Assembly (NCBI GenBank): GCA_946803715.1
Contig: CAMPET010000329.1
Span: forward strand, 2,900-66,899
Reading direction: 5' to 3'
Origin: Beroe ovata
Taxonomy: Eukaryota; Ctenophora; Nuda; Beroida; Beroidae
Length of the DNA: 64,000 nt
The notes below the pieces were generated by a model that searched no databases, was not told the origin of the DNA, and saw only the letters and a program-made list of their open reading frames with translations. The position numbers were made by a program, and so were the translations under genes. Below, one piece after another: positions 37,030-49,900 of the stretch. Position 1 is the stretch's first letter, and every line of letters begins with the position of its first letter.

Positions 37030-38410
37030 TAACACTTAAACAATCGATTCTTTAGTAATTCCATTGATATACAGCTAAATGAATTTGACTTTAATTCCAA
37101 TTTAATTGTAGTGAGAATGGAAGAGCTAGTTTACTGCTCCAGTATAGCAAATTATTAACACATTTTCTCAGTCCCTGTAATTTCATTAATTCATTGTAAT
37201 TGAAAATTACAATGAAAATTACAATGAAGTTTTACAATGAAGTTTTAAACTTTATAACTCTACTTTATACAATCAAATTTGAGAAGCGAGGGCCACACTT
37301 TGTGGAGATCCTGAAGAAGAGACTATAATGTCTTGAAACTGTCAGTAGATTTGTGGTGAAAAAGTGTGTGGGTTTGATTCAATTGACTTTGTATCACTGT
37401 CTACAATGTTCAATCATCTGAAGTAATTGAAAATTGACAATCATTAAATAAATGAATAAAGGTGATGGTGTTTAACCATCTCTGATCCTAATTCTCTTAA
37501 ACACTGAAGAAATATTCACAGCCATCTGATCTTGGAAAAATTCTTGCCACCGAGCGAGGTCAGACATAAATCTGACACAATTTGACAAATAGCTGGTGAC
37601 TCTCAGTTGGTTACTCCCAGCTAGTGACTGTCAGCTTGACTCTGGGAAAAAGTTTATTTGCGCCACGCTCGCGGCGCACAACAAATTATTCTCGACAGGG
37701 TCTATCATTCATCGACAAGCACCACTCAACGCATATGTTTTCGCGCTGCGTGACCCCGAATACTCCCCGCGCGCGTGATGCGCATCGGCCGCGGCCGTGG
37801 TTTATACTGGTTAATCTTCCTTTTTACGACTTTTCAATTTAGTTCACTAGGTGGAACACTAGAACAGGGGCGCGCAATTCAACGTGTGCACATGCGCATT
37901 GCAATTGTCGATGAAGGCCTAAGCAGTGTGTCCAGTACATTTAGATGGCTTAGCACTGCACTGTATGACTTGATCAGGATACGCTGTATCATGTATGACT
38001 TGAGGATACGTGACGTTTGCATGCTATCTGCAAGGCTGGTACATGTATAACAGATCCTGGATCATAAGCAATTGCGCGGCACTCACGTACTTATATTTCC
38101 GCGCGACCACAAAGTGCATGCGCGTTTCAATGTCTGCTAAATTTGCACCGCGCCATACGCAAAGATGGAGAATTCCCAGCGGGAATCATATCGCAATTCC
38201 ATTAATTGCCACTTGTACCAAAAAACTTGCATGCTACATGAAAAACTGTTTCAATACACAATAACTTAAGTAGCTTACAGTTTATCTACAAATCTGATAA
38301 ACAGTCTCAAATCGTTTTTTGGGCAATACATTATACATACTGTCCCTAATTTCATTTAACTTCTACTAACTTTTCAATAGAGTTACTATCTACCCCTTGC
38401 TAACGACATA
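37030..38410. other. intergenic stretch, no gene seen
   Basis: This lies between the start of the 36-37 kb exons and the BCKDHA stop. Positions 37.65-38.15 kb are rich in GCGC and CGCG clusters within an otherwise AT-rich background. The open frames there have no family motif or splice support. Confidence 0.4.
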
Positions 38411-39284
38411 TCAGTCAGTAGGTTGATACCCATCCAAATCATAATGCTCCCCGTAAATGCCCAAATGTTCAGCAAGTTGTGCACTCTGCTCCTTTAACTG
38501 AGCCGTCTTACGATCGTAAACGTCGTCAAACACGAGGAACGGCGACGGTTTCGGTGTATTTTCCGCCCGATTAAACGCCGCCATGATCTCTTTCCGGCAC
38601 TGAAATTGGTTATTCTTTGGGAATTTGCGGATCAATCGAGTGCACATCGTAATCAAAGTGCAGTTGTGACTCTTGGCAAGAAGCCAGGGGTTGTAAAATG
38701 TAAAAGTAAGTTTTGGACCTAGTTTCCGGGTTACATCATTCTGGTGGAACATTTTCCATAATTTAATCAAAAAAACAAGGAGCATGGGAACCGTGGTAGC
38801 ATCCTGTTCTTATCCAAATTACCCAAATTATCCAGAGTCTAATTCGATTTGCCTCCATCGATAAATATAAGGAATCAGCTTACAGGAAGTTATCATTTCA
38901 TAACTTTCCCGTTTGTTTGAGTTGCGAATATTTCACCATGCTTTTACTGATACTTCTGATTGCATCAGTATCAGGTAAATTGAAAATATTTTACATGCAT
39001 TCTATAATCTGGAAAAACCTATTCAATACAAAGATACTGATACATCTGTCTTCAGGTTTTGATGACTGGGACTTCGCCACTGGTGATATCGCTGTAGGTC
39101 AGGAAAAACAATTCATCGCATGCAATCACAATCACATGACATATCATGTCAAACTCAGCTCTTCCATGTTTGCAGGGGGTTATAACCAGTTAAAATGACC
39201 TTTATAATAACCACAATCATATGACATAGACTTACAGAAGCAAATACAGCCAGACACACTGACACATACAAACACAGACACCGA

Positions 39285-39322
<38 letters not shown>

Positions 39323-41074
39323 CACACAGACACACACAGACACACAGACAAACACACAGACAAGTCTATACCATCAGGTTACTATATCACAAAGCCTGTG
39401 AACTGGCATGATTTTCCAGATCCCACATGCATGGAACTCTTTTTGGTGAGTGTTGAATTTCAGATAAGTGGATCATGGGAAATTGAAAAAAAAAAACAGT
39501 AAACTTTAAACGAAAATGAACGATGTTGATTGAACATACTCTCAATTATAGCTAGCAGCAGTGAACATACTTCAGGCCGCAGATATGGATAGGTTCTGCT
39601 CGCACTTTTACCCAGCCTATATGAGGAGGTGTGCGTCGCTAGAGGACGCTTGGACGCGACAAATAACTAATGCAATGCGGAGCATTGAATCGGTATTCGA
39701 TTGTCATTTTTCCACAGCGCCTATGATGATGACGGGTAGGAACAAAAGGGGGGGACATCCAGTATAATATGAGATTTATTCTAATATAGTTAAATATCCA
39801 TGCAAAAAATATCAGCAGATTTATTCTCATGAACATTGTTGATATGGCAAGCTTAGATCGTGTTTATCATTAATTCACACGAGCAAGCAGGTTTATTATA
39901 AACCGGTGCGAATTTCAGTGACGTCAGATGCCGGAGTAGAAACTATTGAGCCATCATCATCCTCTTCCTCAACAAGCAGTTCATCTTCAACTAGCAGTTC
40001 ATCTTCAACTAGCAGTTCATCTTCAACTAGCAGTTCATCATCAACCAGCAGTACCGGTTCATCAACCACAGGTAGATACAACAAGGTTCCATTGCAAACT
40101 GCGCTCCCCTATCTACACCCCCTCCCCCATAAATATCCCCTCCCACAGTCAACCCACCTCGGATACGAACATCGTCCGAACCATCGTGGATGCGGACCAT
40201 TGCATGCTTCTTCGGGTTCTCGTCTCCGACCCCCACATCCGACCCCTCTACCCCTCCATCCCCTGCCCCCTCAACTCCTCCCGAAATAACCGCGACGTTT
40301 GCGGATACAATTGTGTGCAGCAAGGATGAGTTTCTGTGTTATAGCGACAGCCCACAGAAGTGTATTCCCATCAGTTGGCATTGTGACGGGAAAGTTCACT
40401 GTGCCTGGGGTGACGATGAGTTTATGTGTGACTGAGATTGAGGATCCACCGGTATGAACTTTAGAGCAGATCTTTTCATTAAGATCTCTCTAACAAACCC
40501 GTTTTACTAAACTCATTTTACCAAAGTTTTTTTATAAAAGACCCCTTCATTTCGCGGAAATCTTGTTTTCACGCATCCATGATGCATGATTAGCAAGAGA
40601 TAAGGGTAAATTTTGATTATTCAAACATTGATTTAATTTGCACCCTCAAATTGAGGACGGCGACAATAAGAGACTCCTCTTAAACTTTAATGATTTTTTA
40701 ATGAATCGGTACTAGGTGTACCTATTTTATTTATAAAAATTTCGATTTCGTATAATATATAATCATGAATATTACTAAATCGCCCAAGTAATCGTAACCA
40801 GATTTCACAAGCCGAATTTGAGCCGAATCTCACCTCTCTGGAGAAGATTTTCTCCTCCTCCTCATTCCACAGGTTGTTTTTCACTAGGTAATGACCGAGC
40901 CGACCCACAGGGCTATCACTAGTGTTCCACTCGTTGACCTCGTCAATCGACCTATCAATCAGACGGACCTATCAATCAGACGGACACACACACACACACA
41001 NNNNNNNNNNNNNNNNNNNNNNNNNNNACACACACACACTCAAACAAACACACACACATACACACACAAACAAA

Positions 41075-41109
<35 letters not shown>

Positions 41110-43047
41110 GTATGCTGTGCTGTCATCACTGGTGGAATGATGACCCACTCTGTAGGTCATCAACTCCAGCAAGACGGGACAAGACTCCGACACTGCCAGT
41201 TCTCGGGCACTCTCAACTGCACTGTACACAGCAAACAAATCATTCCCTGTAAGAATTCGTTAGCGCACTAAACAATTCTATATATTCTGATACAGCGAAA
41301 TTTTACCGAGAATCAGCATCACAGATCACTTTTCACGAATAAAGAACGCGGAAACAATGAACAGTTTATCAGCAACATCTGTGACAGTATTTACAAGGAC
41401 TGTGATTGTTTGACAACATGCGCATACCTACACATCTATCAATAGGTACATATCTGATATAATAGGTTCTGTAACCAGCCATCTAAAAATACACGCACCA
41501 TCTTTTAACGCATATACAATATACAATACAATATACACTATACAATATACAATTATATACATACCATCTACTCGGATAGTTCTAATTCCGTACCCCGCTC
41601 CCCGAGAGGCAATGCCATCACCGTAGTATTGGTCCTTGGTGCTCGTAGAAATGGCATATCCGTTATTTCTATCGGGGAGGGAGGAATTGAAAGTCAAACC
41701 ATCTACTGGAAATCAAATGGATAAAACCAGAAGTTAACTCTATAAACAGAATAATTCTAAACATAATATTGAAATGAATCATTCAGATGGTGAACATTCT
41801 AGAGTGAAGCTGCCACGAGGTTGCTAGGGTAACATAATACATACCTGCATATGAACAAGGTTGGACAATGCAATACAGCTGCCATGTTCATTGCTGCATG
41901 AACATCGCCCTCACTTGCTGCTCCTTCACCAAAATAGGCAACCGTTACCTGGGATGTTATTCACCAGCTATCACATTTGGCTCCTCCTCAAGTGCATAGG
42001 TAACACGGTAATGAATTTTGTATTTGACAATGATAATGAGCTTACTGATTTCTTATCCCTAATCTTGTTGGAGTATGCATATCCTACAGAATTGGGGACT
42101 TGAGTTGCCAGGGTTGAACTGACACACTGTATATTGAGGTGTTGAGCTGAGTAGTGGATTGGCATTTGACGACCTTTGGTGTTGTCCTGTGATAAGATAT
42201 AAAGTTAGTGTCATATCCTGAATTCTAATGTATGAAAATGTGTCAAGAGCATGTCCTCTTTTTACTTGAGGTAACAACTAAATAAAAAATGTAGAGAACC
42301 TTATAATTGCTGAAGCACTGGTTCATAACATCATCTAGGGTAAACCCTCTCCAGAGAAAAACTCCCACCTCTCTATACTGGGTAAAAACAGTATCAGAGA
42401 TGTTAAGAGCAGCTGCACTTCCTGACAGCACTTATTGTTACAATTCAGATAAAAATACTCACATAGAAATAGGCAAAATTCAAATAATGGCAAAGGATTA
42501 TTGATTCCTGGGTTAAGTACCAATAACTGCAGCCTCTTCCCCACTGCATGTCATGTAAAATGATATACGACCCTGCCGCTGAGATTGCAAGAGAATCTTG
42601 TCCATTTTGCTTAACAGTAGCATCTTTTTGTAGATATCAATTAGAAGGGATGATGAAAGACTGTGGGGTTCCTGAAATGAGATAGGAACTCAAACGTCAT
42701 GTTCAGTAACTTTCTTGTATAGCATGGTTCAAATTGAACATCTTGCATTAGAATTCCTCCACGAAAATTGGGTAAAAGGAAACTATTGCACCAACTTTTC
42801 CATTCTTGATGTTGCCCTGTCTGTCCAGTAGACGATAAGTGGGAATCTGTGGCCCTCCCCTTGGATTTATGAATTCAATCTTGTCAGTATATGTTACCGG
42901 ATTGCCTGAGAAAACATTGAGAAACAGCTGTAATACTATCTTAGAATGCTTGTGAGGATATTGTAATGTTGACTCACTGAATGTAGAAGCTGCTGATGAA
43001 CACATCAGTGATTTGGAATTCTTTAAAATTCTTAGGGACATCTTCAT
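38411..43047 (-). CDS. BCKDHA: 2-oxoisovalerate dehydrogenase E1 subunit alpha
   Basis: Mitochondrial E1-alpha of the branched-chain 2-oxo acid dehydrogenase complex, which decarboxylates the keto acids of Leu, Ile and Val with thiamine diphosphate. Ten exons: 42978-43047, 42796-42905, 42521-42671, 42300-42421, 42046-42186, 41845-41948, 41565-41668, 41108-41246, 40834-40951, 38411-38599. All phases fit and give 415 residues, near the usual size. The amino end ([15 protein letters not shown]) is a basic, Ser-rich mitochondrial leader. Family landmarks: [31 protein letters not shown], the diphosphate-binding [15 protein letters not shown] and [10 protein letters not shown], and the phosphorylation loop [16 protein letters not shown], with both kinase-target serines kept. 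The second exon's donor (AAA|GTTGGT) is weak; GCAATA|GTTTCC, three codons on, is an in-phase alternative. The last intron holds another gene on the opposite strand. Confidence 0.95.
38938..40435 (+). CDS. secreted Ser/Thr-rich protein with C-terminal LDLa domain
   Basis: Six exons (38938-38974, 39056-39178, 39378-39445, 39552-39735, 39919-40071, 40149-40435) join in phase to 283 residues plus stop. A signal peptide ([13 protein letters not shown]) fills exon 1. Exons 2-4 encode a domain of about 120 residues with scattered cysteines that I do not recognise. Exon 5 is a mucin-like linker of Ser/Thr repeats (an 18-base unit, TCATCTTCAACTAGCAGT, repeated). Exon 6 adds a Pro/Ser/Thr linker and ends in one LDL-receptor class A module. 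There [18 protein letters not shown] and [11 protein letters not shown] show six cysteines and the acidic calcium-binding run, and the stop follows directly. The gene lies wholly inside the last intron of BCKDHA on the other strand. It is likely a secreted glycoprotein of unknown role. Confidence 0.8.
39240..39360. repeat. CA/CACAGA microsatellite
   Basis: A (CA)n tract with CACAGA variants lies in the second intron of the LDLa-domain gene. Confidence 0.9.
40983..41107. repeat. CA microsatellite with gap beside a splice donor
   Basis: A (CA)n tract with Ns at 41001-41027 begins directly at a BCKDHA splice donor (CAG|GTGTGTG on the minus strand), so the microsatellite supplies the 5' splice site's intron side. 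Confidence 0.9.
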
Positions 43048-43954
43048 GGAGTCATCAAATGTGGGTGTATCAGTAATTTAATTCTATAAGAAAACAATTA
43101 TGGTATGGTAATTTATAACGCGTTAAAACATCATAGTTTGAATAGTACACATACAGGCTAATTCATTCTCAATAATTTGGAATAAAATGTTACGATCCAA
43201 ATTTCGTCATCCCGTAAGTGAATTGATAAATCTATGCTGCGCGCGTCACAAAATTTTGCGCGCGGCTCAACATCAACTGCGCGGCTCAAGTGTTTAAACA
43301 AGCACAACTGCAGTCGAAAATTATTAACTTGGATCAGAACAACCTTTTTAGAATTGAAAATGAGTGCGAATCTTGACACAGAACTTTTTTAAATTTTCAA
43401 AATTTCATGACGCGCGCAGCATAGTGTGTTTTTTCACCTTGTTTAAGTAAAGTGATAAAGTTATTTATTCTTTATTCTATTTATTAATTTCTTTTATATT
43501 AAACCTCACTTTACATGATGTTAAATCCTTGTTGTATATAATGGAGACAACAAATTTCCAGTCAAGACACAAGCGAGATATTTCAAGCATCATCTAACGC
43601 GTACAATGCTGACTAAACTATAAGAACTTTTTAAATATTAAGTAAACTATAGCTGAATTAAGTAAACTATAGCTGAACTTTAAATATTAAGTAAACTATA
43701 GCTGAATTAGGTATACATCCATTGGTCAATTATCTCAATATCTCAATAACTATGCATTGTTCACATGAGGTGACAATAATAACTTTGACATTGATTAAAT
43801 ATATCAAATACATACGTAAACTAGATCAGATTTATTTACCACAAGTGGAGCTAAAAATGTCCCCTGGTGAAAGGCAGAACTTGGTTGTCCTTCAAATTAA
43901 ACTTAGTGAGTGAATTGAATTCCAGTTTTCCCTTTGGTGACATGTGCATTATCT
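43048..43954. other. intergenic stretch between BCKDHA and the giant coiled-coil gene
   Basis: GCGCGC clusters at 43.24-43.29 and 43.41 kb lie near the BCKDHA start. A 20-base unit (AAGTAAACTATAGCTGAATT) is repeated three times at 43.64-43.71 kb. No coding exon is recognised. Confidence 0.45.
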
Positions 43955-46900
43955 TCAATCAAGTTCCACAGAACAATCCAATGTAGAGGGTATCTGTAGT
44001 ACTAGCTTTAGGAGAATACGGTCCTCTGCCTGAATGATACAAGATATTTTAAGTGATAATCACGATTCGGATAATCTAGAAGTTGGTTATTTAATCATAT
44101 CTTATTGACATTCTCTTGAATATATATTATGATGTTTGATGATTCCCTTGGTCAGCCTATGCAACTTACTATTGAGGAAGAAGATCGAGTCATGTTTCTT
44201 GATCGGGGAGTGGAGAGTGTTGCTTTACCACGAGGTGAGCTACCAGGAGTGGATCTGATTGGGGAGGAAGTCCGCAGTGGGGCAAAGTCAGTCTTCCTTT
44301 CTCTGTGAGAGGTTTGAAGATGCTAATCAATGTTCGTTTTCTCCTAGTAATAAAATGCATAGTTACTTGGGTGTTCTGGCACTTACCTGATTATTTGTAC
44401 AGCGCTTTCTAAGTCTCTACACCATTGCTCTCTTTCTTCTGGATTTTCAGGGCAACCCTGGAATGAAAACAATTAATTTCTCACTTGTTCTATCAGAGAC
44501 GTTCACTTGCATGATTCATATGAGTATCCCAACGCGTGACATGCTTTTGTCAAAGCCCTCATTATCCCAAAGTATACCTGTATCTGTGCTACTTTGACAC
44601 CACTGTCTTTGACACCTTCACACTTCACTCTCACTTCTCCAGTTCGAAGAATGTAGATCTTCAACTCCTTTTCTCCTGGCTCTAAAATGTGCGTAATTGA
44701 TCGTGATTATCGTTGATACTTAAGTTCAATACATCAGGTGCAGCTATTAGGAAAAACAATATTGCTATTGCTAACCTGGCATATTCGATTGATACTCTTC
44801 TAATGACTGGAGAATGTGTTTCAGTGCTGCATTGTGCTTCTTGAGTGTGTCCCTTGGCGCATTCGACCTGAAACAACATCATTAACTACCAACCTTAACC
44901 TCAGGACTTCCACAAACTTACAATTTTAATGAATCCAATCACACACCTGTACTTAATGAACTTCTCACTCTCAGCACAGCACTCTGTTAGTTGCTTCTTG
45001 AGCTCAGTGTGATAGTTGTACACTCCCTGTAACTCAGCCTGTAGAGACTCGACCACCTTATTCACTGCAGCTTTAGCATCGTTGTCTGGTGCAACCTGAA
45101 GGTGTTGTCAGGGGTTATGTTTTGAGTCAGAAATTACCATATATGGTAATATATTTCGTACTGAAGTCTCATCATTACTTGCTCATCCAGATACTCTGTA
45201 ATCTCTTCCAACTGTTGTTTCAGTTCGCTGTTCTCATTGCGTAGGAAGTTCAGATCATCGTGCCACTTCTAATGAAAAGGAGTGTCGAGAATAGAGTTGA
45301 TACAAGAGATTCTCTTAGAGTTGAAATTAGAACCCAAAAGTAAAAATGTTTCAAGAACTAATACACGGTATGGGAGCTCAAAAGTCACAAAAATTTCCTA
45401 CCTGTTCACAAACGAAGTCAGTTATCTCCAGTATATGCTCACGAAGCTCGTCATTTTCCTTCTTCAGAGCCTTGATGTCATTGGGAGGAGAACCACCCTC
45501 CAATTTCTGGAGAGATGAAGTAGTTTTTATAAGGGACAGTTCACATATATTACGTAATCAGGTAAGGGGGAGGGGGTTTCCAAATGATTCCGTAGGGAGA
45601 AGGCGGGTTTGAGTCTTATTATATCGTCATACACGAGCTTCACCCTTTGAAGTTTGAAATGCTTTCTCGAATATCAGAAAAGGTGGACAGCCAAATCGAT
45701 AGAGTTGTGATTGAATTCATTACATGTATACTCCTCAAACTCACCCATTTGAGTTCCTTCATGACATCAGTTTTGCTGAATTTGCTCTGAGGGGTTGATA
45801 AACGATGTGGATCTACAACTCTGAGCTGTTTACAGCATTCCTCCCTGTCCTTCCACAACTCTTTCAGCTTGCTCTCATTCTGTCTCAACTTCCGTTTGAG
45901 AGAATAAGTTTCCTGTGGGAAGAAAATATGTGAATTAAATCTCTGAAGTATGTGTTCAAGAATGGTTTGCTATACAACTATACAAGAATAATGAGGATTA
46001 AAGAAATAAACAATCCCAAAGAACTAACCCTTGAGAGTGACACCATGGAGGACCCCGGTCCGTGATGAGTATTTCTCATCTTATGCTCCAGATCTGTGAT
46101 GTTCTCCTTCAACTCACTGATAAGAGCCTCAGTTTCAACAATTTCCCTATCCTTCCTATCGACCATGTCTTGCAACTCAGCCTCATCGACGTCATACATG
46201 GATGAAATGAGGTTTTTACACCGAGCACACACGAATTTCCCATTTGGATCCTGTTTCGAGAGGAAGCTCTTTGTCCTGGTAAGCTCCTCATGAGTCTCCT
46301 CCAGTTGGTCCTGGAGTTCCAACACCCGATGCTGAAGATCGAGCTCCTTTTCCGGTGTCACGTGAGCTGATCCTGATGATACAGCCGATGGAGGAGTGTG
46401 GAGAATGGAAAGATCCTCCTGGACTTGCTCTACCTCCTTCAGAATGTTTGCCAACTTCTTGTTCTCTTCAAACACCTCCTGGAGCGTGACTTTGTAATCT
46501 TCAAGCTGGTTCTCGAGAACTTTCACCTTACGAGACGCAATTGCTGCATCTCTCATCGCATCGTAGAAGTCTCTGTTATCAACCCTGTTCTGTGGCGAGT
46601 TTTTCAGATCGTGAGCAATGAGCAGCCTATCCGCCTCAACCAGCTCACTGTGAAGACTGCTCACTTCTACCTCTAGTCGCTGGATGTCCAGTTCCTTGCT
46701 AGAGAGAAGACCCTGTAATCTGTTAACTTCATCAGGGACATTCTCGTTGAGTTTCTTGATTATCCTGTCGATGCAGGAGGAAGTTAGATACCTTGCTTCG
46801 TCTCTGGCGAGCTCTTTTTTCAACGCCTTCTTCATCTGCTCATTGTCATTCTTCAGATCGTTTACTCTTGCAGTTGCCATCTGTAGTGCAGCGCTGGTCT

Positions 46901-49900
46901 CAGAGAGGCGACTGTTTTCTTGGGATAGCTTGGTGCAACTATCCTGAACATTAACAAGCTCCCCCTGAATTGCTTCATTCTCCTCTTTCAGCAACTTTAT
47001 CTGCCGTTTCAGATCAGAATCTGTTGACTGAGTCCTCTTCAAAGCTTTGTACGCCTCCTCCTTGCTCCTCATCTCCGCTTCCAGTCGCGAGTTCTCCTCG
47101 GAGAGTCGTTCATTCTGCTCAATGACCTCCTTCACGGTGTCATCCAGCTCTCTCCTCCGGTCGTTATCTTCCCCAACTTTCTCCAACTCACCCGCAACTT
47201 CATTCATCTCGTTAATCAGAGTGTTGTGCTCGAGGTGCAGAACTGAGAGTTTATTCTCCAGCGACTCACACTTCTTCTTGAGTTCCGCATTGATAGCTTC
47301 CTTGTTAGCGTTCGATTCCACAGCTTCAGACAATCTATCCGTGAGATCCCAGTTTTCTTCAGTCAGGGCAGTCAACTGTTTTTGTGTATCGTGAAGTTCG
47401 GAACTACATTTCTGACTTCCTCTCTGATTTTCAGCGGCGATTCGTTCATGGTTACCGATTTCAGTGTTGAGTTCATTGATAACCTGTTCATAGTACTTGT
47501 TCTGCTCAATGGCATTGGCGTGTTCTTGATCTTGACGGGACAAGATATCCTCTAAATCCCGTTTCTGCTTCTCAACCCGTCTCAATTCCTGATTAATGTC
47601 TGATAACTCATTCTTCAACTCCTCAATCTTCCTCAGACTCTTGCCATCGGGTTCAGGACTCTTCTGTTTTGATTGGAGAGATTTCTGGTGGTTGTACCGT
47701 GATTTTAGATCTGATAACTCCCTATCCTTGGTGGTGACAACATCCTCCGACCTCTCAACTTTGTACTGCATGTCATAGAGTTTGTTCTTTAGCTCATTGT
47801 TCTCAGCATTCAAATTTACAATGAACTCTTTAGTTCCCTCGTTGTTCGACTGAATGATCTTCATTTTGTTCTTCAACTCTGCGAATCTGAGTTCCTGTTT
47901 GTTTTGCTCAGCCTTGAGGAGATCAGCTTCCTTACACTTCATGAGATTAATCTCATTCTCGAGCTTAGCCTTCTCATTCTGAAGAATCTCAATCTCATAC
48001 ATCATCTCAGTCAGCCCTCTATCAGGCTGGATTTGATCTCTCAGCTCGTTCAATTCCTCGGATATCACCTCGACCGGTTCGTGAACATGGAGCTTCTCAA
48101 TGAGATGAGCATTGAGTTCGGCCAGCTCGAAATTATCACCCGTCTTCAACTTGTTAACCTTGTGGAGATTCTTCACCAAATTCTCGCAATGTGTCAGTTT
48201 TTCGGATAGAACATGTACTCGAGAATTAGACACATCGATATCCAGAACAAGACTCTTCAAACTCGAGTTGAGTTCCTCAATGTTGAGCTCCGCTTTTTCC
48301 TTATCCGCATACAAGTGTCTATTCTCCTCCAGCAAAAGTTCCCCACACTGACGCTCATGTTTCATCGTAGTCACGGCATCCTGGAGTTTCCTCTCGGATT
48401 TAGCAAGTTTTGAGTTGAGAACCGTCATTTGATTGACAAAATTCTTGTTCTCTTCCGTCTTGATCTCAAACATGTCCCTGATTTCTTGCAATTCACATTC
48501 ACACCTCTTTAGCTCGTGTACAAGATGGGATCTCTTGTTGTCCGTGAGTTCTAGTTTTCGACGGAGATCAATAATTTCATTCTGTTGGGCGGTGTGCTCT
48601 AGTCTTTGGGTGGCGGAAGCCGAGGTTATTCTCTCCTGATTTAGGTCCTTGAGAATGTTGACGAACCGTTTTGCATGGTCTACATTACTGTTCCTCTGGT
48701 TACTCTGAGACATTGCAGCTGTCGAAATGGACTCGATTTTCTTGAGGAGGTTATTCCTGTCACTCTCCATATCTTGCAGCGATCTTGTCCATATTGATTT
48801 TTCTGTGTCGTGTTCGTTTTGGAGACGCTGAATATCGTTGTTCAGAGACTTGATCTCGTTTGATGACTCCATCAGCTCCGATTTCAAACTCTCAATCTCA
48901 CAGTTTTTAGTATGACACTGCTGATCAACCTTGTCATAGTTATACTGAGCTTGAGCCAGACTATCCTTCAAACCGAGAATTTCAATCTTATGCTGCTCAA
49001 CTTCTAGACCCTTCTGTAAACATTGATCCTCCAGATTTGCTATGGAGTTCTCCAGCTTGTTGTGAACCGCCAGGAGACAAGCATACTCCTCGATCCTCCT
49101 TGTCAATTCTGCTCTCATCCTGTCAAACTGAGACTTCTCCTGCCTCCTCTCCTTGTGGATGGATCTCTTCTCTCCATCGGCAGCTTTCAGCTCGTGAGTC
49201 ATCTTCTTCAGTTCGTCCTGGAGATCATTGTACTCTTCCTCGGTATAGAATTGATACTGACTCGGGTCAGATTTCACAGACTGACCACTCTCATCTGCTT
49301 GGAAGTGAGTGAGTTCTTTTCTCAGCTGTGCAACCAATTTTACCAGCTTGTCTCGGTCTGATTCTTTCTCTTCGAGAAGATTGTTCAGAGCTTCGAGTTC
49401 ACAGAGTGCAGCTTTGAAATCAACTTTCAGATCGATCCGCTTCTTATCAGTTGCGAGGAGCTGCTCATTGACTTTCTTCAACTTCAACATCAGATCCTCG
49501 TTGTTCATGGTCTTTGCAACTTCTGGATCAATGTCAAGTTCGAGCAGTTTGTGATCGTGATCCTCAATATCATGTTTCTTTACCAGAACATTCTTCAATG
49601 CCTCCACTTGTGCCTCCATCGCTTTCACCTTTGCTGCTGAATCCTTGTAGTACTTCTCCCTCTCCTTGGCTGCTTTCTCCAAAGCTCGCTGTTTCTCCAG
49701 GGACTTTTCAGAGATCTCATGACGAGCGAGTTCTGCTTCTCTCATGCGTTTGATGGCCAGCTCGGCGTTATCTTTGCTCTTCTGAACAGTATTCTTGAGT
49801 GTGTGGAGCTCATTCTCCAAACCCTTCTCACGTTTTCTCCTTTCATCAATGATGTCCTTGAGCTCATAGATCTCCTGCTTGTACGCTTTGTACGTTTGAC

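Noticed and set aside
37596-38264. Overlapping plus-strand frames upstream of BCKDHA's last exon
   Set aside because: No domain or splice support and GC-cluster-driven composition.
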